Shown in pieces: positions 1 to 5,600 of a DNA stretch of 6,437 bases. The stretch comes from Zoogloeaceae bacterium. Lineage in GTDB: Bacteria; Pseudomonadota; Gammaproteobacteria; Burkholderiales; Rhodocyclaceae. Within the stretch, counting starts at the first letter, position 1, and every line of letters begins with the position of its first letter. The stretch is taken from contig JAITJU010000089.1 of NCBI GenBank assembly GCA_031278735.1, forward strand, positions 1 through 6,437, in the 5' to 3' direction. A model generated the notes under the pieces. It had not been told where the DNA came from. It searched no databases and worked only from the letters and a program-made list of their open reading frames with translations. The position numbers were made by a program, and so were the translations under genes.

Positions 1-100
1 CCAACGGCCTTTCCACGCCCATCGCGGTCGACCTGAACAGCGACGGTCTCGCGGACGTGATCTACGCGGGCGACCTGCGCGGCAACCTCTGGCGCTTCCG
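1..100 (+). repeat. Terminal direct repeat, left copy (identical to 6338-6437)
   Basis: All 100 bases are identical to the last 100 of the window, and the pilY1 frame is the same in both. It encodes the calcium loop and the following propeller strand. This is either a circular contig overlap, tandem duplication of the unit, or an assembly k-mer overlap. Confidence 0.97.
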
Positions 101-890
101 GCTGAACGGAACCGGCGCCATTTCCAGCGAGAAAATCTTCGAGGCGAAGGATGGCGCGGGCAATATCCAGCCCATCACCGCGCGCCCGGAAGTGGGACGC
201 GACAATACCGGCAACGTCATGGTCTATTTCGGCACCGGCCAGTACCTGGCGAATGCCGATGTCGCCAACAAGAGCGTCCAGTCCTTCTACGGCGTGCGCG
301 ACGTTTGCGCGTTCAGCACGACGGGAACCTGCGCCAGCGCGAGCGGCGTCCTGGGTCGCGATGACCTGCTCGGACAAATCATCGAGGAACAGGAAGACCG
401 CGCCTACAACACGCGCGGCGAACGCTACGACGCGACCGTGCGCGTGATCAGCAACAACGCGATGGCGGGCGGCGCGGATAAGGAAGCCGGCTTCTACGTC
501 GACCTTGCCCTGAACGGGACGACGCTCGAAGGCGAGCGGATCATCTACACGCCCATCCTGTGGAGCGACCGCGTGATTTTCAACACCATCATCCCCAATG
601 ACGACGAGTGCGATCCCGACGGCGACGGCTGGATGTACGAAATCGACCCCAACGACGGCAGCCGGCTGGAATTCTCCGTCTACGATCTCGACCACGACGG
701 CAAGTTCGGCGACAAGAACGACCTCGCCAAAAGCGGAAATATCGTCAGCGGCCTCAAGGTCGGCATGGGCGGCGGCCTCACGGCGCGCGGCGACACCAAG
801 TACCACAGCAACAACAAGGGCCGGGTGACGTCCGTCAAGAACAGCAACGTCCCCCACCTGGGACGCAAGAGCTGGCGCCAGTTGCGCTGA
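1..890 (+). CDS. pilY1: PilY1 type IV pilus tip adhesin, C-terminal part (5' end outside window or joined to 6437)
   Basis: The reading frame is open from base 3 to the TGA at 888-890. An internal ATG at 57 is not the true start, because coding similarity to PilY1 begins upstream of it. The fragment starts inside the PilY1 C-terminal beta-propeller (PilC/PilY1 family). It opens with the calcium loop DLNSDGLAD (bases 30-56) and the blade motif VIYAGDLRGNLWRF, and ends with GRKSWRQLR, a typical PilY1 C-terminus. Two further acidic loops are seen: DPDGDGWMYEID (from base 612) and DLDHDGKFGDKND (from base 684). The second resembles an EF-hand or dockerin calcium loop only loosely. Cysteines occur in VCAFSTTGTC and DECDP. 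Joined through the 100-bp terminal repeat to the frame at 2674-6437, it completes a 1517-residue protein, of which this part supplies residues 1255-1517. PilY1 sits at the pilus tip or outer surface and modulates adhesion, surface sensing and retraction in other species. The pilin gene follows 80 bp downstream. The family call is strong. Whether this is the same gene copy as 2674-6437 is inferred. Confidence 0.93.
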   Translation, partial: NGLSTPIAVDLNSDGLADVIYAGDLRGNLWRFRLNGTGAISSEKIFEAKDGAGNIQPITARPEVGRDNTGNVMVYFGTGQYLANADVANKSVQSFYGVRDVCAFSTTGTCASASGVLGRDDLLGQIIEEQEDRAYNTRGERYDATVRVISNNAMAGGADKEAGFYVDLALNGTTLEGERIIYTPILWSDRVIFNTIIPNDDECDPDGDGWMYEIDPNDGSRLEFSVYDLDHDGKFGDKNDLAKSGNIVSGLKVGMGGGLTARGDTKYHSNNKGRVTSVKNSNVPHLGRKSWRQLR

Positions 891-902
891 TCGGCCTCGC
901 GA

Positions 903-931
903 GCGGCGGACGGCCTGAACCCGTCCGCCGC
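903..931 (+). promoter_or_regulatory. Perfect 11-bp hairpin between pilY1 and pilE
   Basis: Bases 903-913 (GCGGCGGACGG) pair perfectly with 921-931 (CCGTCCGCCGC) around a 7-base loop (914-920). No T-run follows, so it is not a classical intrinsic terminator. Its position 13 bp after the pilY1 stop and 28 bp before the pilin ribosome binding site fits a 3'-end stabiliser or a partial attenuator that sets the PilY1:PilE ratio. The structure is visible in the sequence; the role is inference. Confidence 0.6.
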
Positions 932-958
932 CCCCGCCGTTGAAAACACCACATCTTC

Positions 959-963
959 AGGAG
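959..963 (+). promoter_or_regulatory. Ribosome binding site of the pilin gene
   Basis: AGGAG lies 7 bases before the ATG at 971. It fixes this start: a nearby out-of-frame start at 940 has no comparable site and would not encode the prepilin leader. Confidence 0.8.
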
Positions 964-970
964 TTCCGCC

Positions 971-1429
971 ATGAAACAGCGTCAAAAAGGCTTCAACCTG
1001 ATCGAACTGATGATCACCATCGCCGTGCTGGCCGTGCTGGCCGCCATCGCCATTCCCCTCTACCAGGAATACATCCTCCGCGCCAAGCGCGCCGCCTGCC
1101 AGTCCGTGATGGTCTCGACCGCCGGCGTCTTCGAGCGCCGCCACTCCGCCCAGAACAGCTACGAAAAACCCGGCGTGAGCGGTGCCGCCAACCCCGGACA
1201 CTTCCCCGGCGACGCCGCGGCCGACCGCCCCAGTTGCCCGGAAAAAGGCCCCACCACCTATAACCTCGCCCTGAGCAACGTCACCGCCTCCACCTGGATA
1301 CTGACCGCCACCCCCACCGGCGCCCAAACCGCCGACCGCTGCGGCACCCTGGCCATCAACAGCCTCGGCCAAAAATTCGCCGGAACCGGCAGCGTGGACT
1401 TCACCCAGGATCCAGGAACGTGCTGGTGA
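971..1429 (+). CDS. pilE: PilE-like type IV minor pilin (prepilin)
   Basis: This 152-residue prepilin has a short basic leader, MKQRQKG. The prepilin peptidase (PilD) site lies after Gly7, with Phe as the methylated +1 residue and the invariant Glu at +5 (FNLIEL). The hydrophobic N-terminal helix follows (about residues 8-31, including MITIAVLAVLAAIAIPLY). This helix anchors the subunit in the inner membrane and packs the pilus core. The globular domain has four cysteines (43, 89, 124, 151). The C-terminal signature CGTLAINSLGQK ... GTCW is characteristic of the PilE minor pilins encoded after pilY1, not of the major pilin PilA. Minor pilins prime pilus assembly and, with PilY1, form the tip complex. 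Predicted mature length is 145 residues. It lies 80 bp after pilY1 on the same strand and is probably co-transcribed. One base after its stop codon a repeat element begins, so any native downstream genes are displaced or absent. The subfamily assignment rests on signature and context. Confidence 0.92.
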   Translation: MKQRQKGFNLIELMITIAVLAVLAAIAIPLYQEYILRAKRAACQSVMVSTAGVFERRHSAQNSYEKPGVSGAANPGHFPGDAAADRPSCPEKGPTTYNLALSNVTASTWILTATPTGAQTADRCGTLAINSLGQKFAGTGSVDFTQDPGTCW

Positions 1430-1431
1430 TC

Positions 1432-1462
1432 AGAGGACAGAAGACAGAAGACAGAAGACAGA
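1432..1462. repeat. Left heptamer arm of element copy 1
   Basis: Four 7-bp units, AGAGGAC then three AGAAGAC (1432-1459), continue partly as AGAG. They are the reverse-complement form of the TCYTCYG units on the other side of the core, so the two arms can pair. Confidence 0.8.
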
Positions 1463-1482
1463 GCGCGCTTAGGCGCGCTTTG
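1462..1482 (+). terminator. Possible terminator hairpin after pilE
   Basis: AGCGCGC (1462-1468) pairs with GCGCGCT (1473-1479) around the tetraloop TTAG, followed by a short TT-G tail. It lies about 33 bp after the pilin stop and could end the pilY1-pilE transcript. The T-run is very short, so Rho-independent activity is uncertain. The same hairpin recurs in copy 2, so it belongs to the repeat element and was not evolved for this gene. Confidence 0.4.
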
Positions 1483-1573
1483 TGGTCTGTAGTCTGTGAG
1501 CAGTGGCGACGTGCGGGCACAACGGTTCTTTCTGATTCCTGACTACGGATAACAAAGGCCGAAGGCCGCTCAG

Positions 1574-1699
1574 TCCTCCGTCCTCCGTCTTCTGTCTTCT
1601 GTCTTCCGTCTTCCGTCTTCCGTCTTCCGTCCTCCGTCCTCCGTCCTCCGTCCTCTGTCTTCTGTCCTCTGTCTTCCGTCCTCCGTCCTCCGTCCTCTG
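1574..1699. repeat. Array of 18 uninterrupted heptamers, consensus TCYTCYG
   Basis: Eighteen consecutive 7-bp units run without any insertion or deletion. Each unit is TC-Y-TC-Y-G. The only variation is C/T at positions 3 and 6, and all four combinations occur (CC, TC, TT, CT). The complementary purine strand matches the left arm at 1432-1462. The repeat is free of stops in several frames, which creates spurious arginine/aspartate/glutamate-rich ORFs on the minus strand. The array ends one base before the brnT upstream region. A tandem repeat of this kind expands by slippage or unequal recombination; function is unknown. Confidence 0.92.
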
Positions 1700-1725
1700 A
1701 AAAAGACGGTCATTCTTGGAAGTGC

Positions 1726-1755
1726 TTGTCTTTCCTTTGTTTTTGGTTCTACAAT
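1726..1755 (+). promoter_or_regulatory. Sigma70-type promoter of brnTA
   Basis: TTGTCT (1726-1731) and TACAAT (1750-1755) are separated by 18 bases. They are close to the TTGACA/TATAAT consensus. Transcription would begin at about 1762, which is the proposed first codon of brnT, giving a leaderless or nearly leaderless mRNA. BrnTA operons studied elsewhere are repressed by the antitoxin or its complex at their own promoter. No obvious operator palindrome is recognised here. Confidence 0.5.
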
Positions 1756-1762
1756 AACCGGC

Positions 1763-2041
1763 ACGGAAATCGTTTTCGACCTGGAAAAAAGCGCGCGCAA
1801 TGTCGCCGAACGCGGGCTTTCCTTTGCATCCGCCGCTGAATTCGATTTCGAGACCGCGCATGTCTGGCAAGACACGCGCAAGGCTTACCCGGAAGCGCGC
1901 TTCGTCGCCTTGGGGTATCTGGAAAACCGCCTGCACGCGCTGATTTTCAGCCACGCGCCGGGCGGCATACGCGTCATCAGCTTTCGCAAGGCCAACCGCA
2001 GAGAAGGAGAAAAACATGGCTTCCAACTTACCCGTGATTGA
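1763..2041 (+). CDS. brnT: BrnT-family RNase toxin (ACG at expected start)
   Basis: This 92-codon frame, beginning with the sequence (ACG)-EIVFDLEKSARNVAERGLS, matches the BrnT N-terminus, which normally reads M-x-I-x-F-D-x-x-K. It continues with SFASAAEFDFETA, then the family-typical RFVALGYLENRLHALIFS, and the C-terminal RVISFRKANRREGEKHG. BrnT proteins are RelE-fold ribonucleases of type II toxin-antitoxin modules and are about 90-95 residues long, so the length is normal. No ATG, GTG or TTG is in frame between 1697 and 1763. The codon where Met is expected is ACG (1763-1765), one transition from ATG, and no Shine-Dalgarno site precedes it. The options are a non-canonical or leaderless start, an upstream ATA at 1754, or a start-codon mutation silencing the toxin. 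The last 26 bp overlap brnA, the usual translational coupling in this family. In the C-terminal motif a His stands where many relatives appear to have Tyr. Confidence 0.82.
   Translation, partial: TEIVFDLEKSARNVAERGLSFASAAEFDFETAHVWQDTRKAYPEARFVALGYLENRLHALIFSHAPGGIRVISFRKANRREGEKHGFQLTRD
2004..2010 (+). promoter_or_regulatory. Ribosome binding site of brnA
   Basis: AAGGAGA ends 5 bases before the ATG at 2016, inside the end of brnT. This is a far stronger site than anything ahead of brnT, so the antitoxin should be translated in excess and independently of the toxin start. Confidence 0.8.
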
Positions 2042-2303
2042 TGAAGACGGCGAAGTCGGGGATTTGTCCCAGGTCGATTTCGGAACCTTCCGCCCGGCGC
2101 GGGAAGTCCTGCCGCCCGAACTCTTCGCGGGCCTCGTCGCCCTGAAAAACCGGGGCGGACGCCCCAAATCCGCCGTGAAGAAAGTGCAGACCGCCATCCG
2201 CTTCGATCCGGACGTGCTCGCCGGACTGCGCGCGCTGGGCAAGGGCTGGCAGACGCAAGCCAACAATGCCCTGAAGGAATGGCTGAAAACCCGATCAGCT
2301 TGA
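2016..2303 (+). CDS. brnA: BrnA-family antitoxin
   Basis: This 95-residue protein has the two-part BrnA layout. The acidic N-terminal arm (residues 1-45: VIDEDGEVGDLSQVDFGTFR and what follows) is expected to wrap the BrnT toxin. The linker carries the family signature GGRPK (47-51). A ribbon-helix-helix DNA-binding domain follows (about 56-91): the strand KVQTAIRFD, then DPDVLAGLRALGKGWQT and ANNALKEWL. In characterised BrnTA systems BrnA neutralises BrnT and represses the operon. The gene overlaps brnT by 26 bp and has its own strong ribosome binding site. Nothing suggests damage. The second repeat element begins within about 30 bp of its stop. Confidence 0.93.
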   Translation: MASNLPVIDEDGEVGDLSQVDFGTFRPAREVLPPELFAGLVALKNRGGRPKSAVKKVQTAIRFDPDVLAGLRALGKGWQTQANNALKEWLKTRSA

Positions 2304-2318
2304 TTGGCAGGGGGGAGC

Positions 2319-2350
2319 AGAGGACGGAAGGCAGAGGACAGAAGACAGAG
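2319..2350. repeat. Left heptamer arm of element copy 2
   Basis: The units AGAGGAC, GGAAGGC, AGAGGAC and AGAAGAC (2319-2346) are followed by AGAG. The second unit is the most diverged of any in this arm. The last two complete units form the left terminal inverted repeat of copy 2. Confidence 0.75.
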
Positions 2351-2487
2351 CGCGCTTAGGCGCGCTTTGTGGTCTGTGGTCTGTGAGCAGTGGCGACGTG
2401 CGGCACAAGGGTTCTTTCTGATTCCTGACTACGGATAACAAAGGCCGAAGGCCGCTCAGTCCTCAGTCTTCTGTCTTCTGTCCTCTG
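2332..2487. repeat. Palindromic MITE-like repeat element, copy 2 (compact)
   Basis: This is a 156-bp element with 18-bp perfect inverted ends (2332-2349 against 2470-2487). They have the same sequence as the ends of copy 1. Inside are the GCGCGC-TTAG-GCGCGC hairpin (2350-2365), the long stem 2366-2370/2438-2442 plus 2372-2381/2427-2436, and GGCC-GAA-GGCC (2443-2453). It is in direct orientation with copy 1 at an offset of 886-887 bp, and the two copies bracket brnTA. The A-to-G change relative to copy 1 at 2378 leaves the long stem intact as a G-U pair. Confidence 0.78.
2349..2369 (+). terminator. Possible terminator hairpin after brnTA
   Basis: AGCGCGC-TTAG-GCGCGCT followed by TT-G lies 46 bp after the brnA stop, identical to the hairpin after pilE. 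It may end the brnTA transcript; the weak T-tail keeps this tentative. Confidence 0.4.
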
Positions 2488-2520
2488 ACCCCTGACCCCT
2501 GACCCCTGACCCCTGACCCC
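2460..2520. repeat. Right heptamer arrays of copy 2: TCYTCYG then ACCCCTG
   Basis: Four units of the TCYTCNG type (2460-2487) pass without a phase change into four complete ACCCCTG units and a partial fifth (2488-2520). The switch keeps the 7-bp register and the shared CTG end, suggesting that one heptamer type was replaced by another during array growth. Confidence 0.85.
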
Positions 2521-2673
2521 CGGCGCCATTCGTTACCCATCTTCTGTCGTCCGGCGCCAAAACCCATTGTCTTGGGACGCGATGGCGCATTTTCGGCGCC
2601 TGGCGTCAGGTATCTTGTTTCCGGTTTCCCGCATTTTTCGCGGGCGTGGCGCTCAACCGGAAGGGGGTTCGTG
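2521..2673 (+). promoter_or_regulatory. Structured leader region of pilY1
   Basis: This gap before pilY1 holds three successive hairpins. The first is CCCA (2563-2566) with TGGG (2573-2576). The second is GACGC plus GGCGC (2576-2580, 2584-2588) with GCGCC plus GCGTC (2596-2600, 2603-2607). The third is CCCGC (2628-2632) with GCGGG (2640-2644), which has a loop of ATTTTTC. GGCGCC occurs three times (2522, 2553, 2595). No convincing sigma70 promoter was found; TATCTT at 2611 lacks a good -35. The hairpins may be an mRNA leader or binding sites. Which of the two is not decided by the sequence. Confidence 0.4.
2659..2667 (+). promoter_or_regulatory. Ribosome binding site deciding the pilY1 start
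   Basis: GGAAGGGGG lies 6 bases before the ATG at 2674. A GTG at 2671 is in frame and only 3 bases from it, so either could be used. ATG is preferred because of spacing and because it gives a normal signal peptide. Confidence 0.6.
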
Positions 2674-5600
2674 ATGAAAGAGGAACGGCAGGAAATTGTG
2701 TTCGGCGCGCGGCGGGCGCTGGCGCGGATATTGACCATGACGGCGGGAATTGCCGCCGGATCGGCGCTGGCGGCGGATCCGAGCGTGACCTTGCCGGCGA
2801 AATTCGAGGCGCCGACGATTTCCGGCATGCCGCTTGGCCTGGGCGCCAGCCTGCCGCCCAACATCATGCTGCTGCTGAATACGGGGAGCGTTTTCCATTA
2901 CGGCTATCTGCCAAGCCACGCCGACCGCTATGACCTGCGCATCAGCGCTTACGGCTACGCGCACGTATCGTCGCTGAACAAGCCTTTTCATTCCTCGCAC
3001 ATCAACAAGATTTATTACAATCCCGCGGTGGAATACGTCCGTCCCTACGGGATAAACCCCAAGACCGGCGTGGAATTCAGGGACGCGAATTTCTACGGCG
3101 CGCCCCTTGACGGATTTGGCGTCATCAGCACGACGACGGCAAACCTCGCCAACAATTTCCACGCGACGAACTTCCAGTCGAGACTGGAGGACGCCCCCAA
3201 GTGGGTACAGGCGCCCAGATACAAGACCGATGGAACGGCAGGCCCCAGCACGGGCGTGACCATCGGCGCGAAAGCGCATTACAACCTGTACCACCCAGGC
3301 CGCGTCGCGGTTGACGCGGACGGCGCGCCCCTGCTCAATCCGGCGGACGGCAAGCCGGTCGCGCGCCTGTTGCGCGGCGGACAGTACATCATCAACAAAC
3401 CCGGCGAGGCCGTGCTGACCTACGGCACGTCAGGCAATCCCGAACGGCGGGGTTGTGAATTCATGGACGTGGTCAACGGCACGGATTATTCCAAATTCGG
3501 CAAATTCGGACAGGGCAACGCGGATTACATCTTTCCGACAAATTACGGCGGCAGGAACGTCACCGGCGGCGGCGGCTACCACCACCTGCCGCCTCGCGCC
3601 GCCTGGCTCGTCCTTTCCGCGAATTCCACCGACGAAACCCGCGTGATCGACAATCCGCAATACCAGTTCAGCGGAACCTACGAAAAGCTGAACTGGATGA
3701 TCAAGTACTACAACTGCTTCGAGGCCATCCGCGTGGGCGAGGCGGAAGACAGGAACGAGTACTACACCTGGTGGAACGCGGCGAAAAGAGGCCGCCCCAT
3801 CACGGCGACCGACAAGCGGCAGAATTTCGCCAACTGGTACAGCTACTACTATCACCCCGGCTCCATGATGAAGACCGTGCTGAGCCACGCCCTGGAAGAC
3901 CTGGATCCGGATACGCGCGTCGGCTACGCCGTGAGCGGATGCGACGACGACTGCGACGGCAAGGCCTGGGGCAATGGCCGCGACGGCGTTGTCGACGCGG
4001 CGGCGGACGGCATCACGACAAGCGCGCAGCAGTATGTCAAGCGCGGCGTGCGCCCCTACCGGGATTTCGACAAGACAATGGATTACCCCGCCTGCCCGAA
4101 CGGCAAGTGCAAGACCGAATTGCGCAAGTGGCTCTTCGGACTGCAAGACAACCGGCAGTATGACGACATCGGCGGGTTTTACGGCGACGCCTCGCTGCGC
4201 CTGAGCCTGGCGGCGGTCGGCTCCTATTACATGAACACCAGCATGACGGGTCCCTGGTCTTCCACGCCGGGCTTCAATCTCGCCTACGGCGCCGCCCCGA
4301 CCCGCTATCAGTCCTGCCGCAAGAGCTACGCCCTCATCATGGCGGGCGGAAGTTTCGACGAGCGGGCGCCCTCCGGCGCCGAATTGCGGGACGCGGACGG
4401 CAAGCCGGGCATTCCCTACCGGCACGCCAGCAAGGATGTTACCCTGGGGTATGTCCCCACGCCGCCGTTCCGGGATCACGCGGTCAACACGCTCGACAGG
4501 ACCACGCTGGCGGACGTGGCCATGTTCTTCTGGAAAACGGATCTGTTTCCGGGCACGAACAACGGCGGCGCGAACAACGTGCCGACCAGCGCCCAGGATC
4601 CGGCCTTCTGGCAGCACATGAACGTGGTCGCCATCCACACGGACGCGGACGCCTACAGCGTGGACTGGAAAAAAATCGTCAAGGCGATGGAAGCGGATTC
4701 TCCGGCGGCGGCCTCGGCCGCGCTGGGATACAACTGGGGCTACCCCGGCCCGACCTACGCGGCAAACTGCACGGGAAACGCCAACTGGACAAGCCAGGGT
4801 TGCCCCAAGGCGCCCATGAGCGGCTGGGGCAACCCCGACGCGGGCAGCAAGGATACGCGACGCGAGGAACAACCCTACAACATGCTGAGCGGCGACGACC
4901 TGATGCACGCCGCCATCAACAGCCGCGGCTTCTACGCCTCCACGCTCGACCCTTCCGAGATTTCCAGGCTGATCAAGCAGGGGCTTTCCTTCACGCGCAA
5001 GGATAACGCCATTTCCATGTCCGCCAGCGCCACCAACGCCGCCTCCCCGAACGCGCCCATGCTGTACCAGGCCGCCTTCAACGACGACTGGAACGGCAAG
5101 CTCATCGGAAACCGGCTGTGCACCGCCGCCGACGTGGCGCGCGACTACAAATGGGATGCCGCCGCCCGGAAAGCGACCACCCTCAAGAACGACAGCCGCT
5201 GCGCGGAAGAAGGCGCGCCGTGGTTCAAGGCCAGTTGGGACGCGGGCATAGAACTGCAAAAGCAGGTCGCGAGCGGCGGCCGCAACATCCTCGCCTGGAA
5301 CCCGGATTTCGAACGCGGCGTCAGCTTTCAGGCCGGCAATCTCACCGGCGCGCAAAAGACCGCGTTCTGCCAGTTCGCCAATTGCCTCGCCGAAGTCGCC
5401 TACTTTTACGGCGACGCCAGCAACGAACAACGCAACAACGGCCCCTGGCGCTCGCGCGTAAATGCCTTCAAGACCGACGAGACGAAGGATCGCGACCAGA
5501 TGATCACGCCCGACGGCAAGACGCCGCGCGTTCTGGGCGACATCATCAATTCCAGCCCGCTCTTCGTTGGCCGCGACGACTACGGCTGGGCCAGCTTCGC

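Larger units (their letters stand above)
1431..1671. repeat. Palindromic MITE-like repeat element, copy 1 (expanded)
   Basis: The ends are an 18-bp perfect inverted repeat: CAGAGGACAGAAGACAGA at 1431-1448 and its reverse complement at 1654-1671, both built of heptamers. The core (1460-1577) matches copy 2 (2347-2463) with only two substitutions and one single-base deletion. Inside the core are three structures. One hairpin is GCGCGC-TTAG-GCGCGC (1463-1478). A long stem joins TTTGT at 1479-1483 to ACAAA at 1552-1556, and 1485-1494 to 1541-1550 (10 pairs, two of them G-U). A second hairpin is GGCC-GAA-GGCC. The element starts one base after the pilin stop. It has no coding capacity that looks real. 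It could be a miniature transposable element, a REP/BIME-like unit or a structured RNA; no transposase or target-site duplication is seen. Confidence 0.75.

Noticed and set aside
940..970. Promoter directly ahead of the pilin gene (TTGAAA at 940)
   Set aside because: A -10 box at the right distance would fall on the ribosome binding site or start codon and none is seen. Co-transcription with pilY1 is simpler.
1431..1699. CRISPR array
   Set aside because: The units are 7 bp and contiguous, with no unique spacers and no cas genes nearby.
1574..1699. Plasmid iterons / replication origin
   Set aside because: If the molecule is circular an origin is expected, but 7-bp units are much shorter than usual iterons, there is no AT-rich stretch or DnaA-box cluster, and no rep gene is encoded.
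1469..2266. Minus-strand open frames with Arg-Arg-Thr-Glu-Asp repeats
   Set aside because: They are the heptamer array read on the reverse strand plus the complement of brnT and brnA. A 7-bp repeat without stops is open in any frame. No start site or domain supports a protein.
2332..2487. tRNA gene, because of the cloverleaf-like fold
   Set aside because: The stems do not match tRNA arm lengths, and there is no T-loop consensus, anticodon arm or acceptor layout.
2601..2620. Sigma54 promoter ahead of pilY1
   Set aside because: TGGC and TTG are present, but the GG-to-GC spacing of 10 bases is not met.
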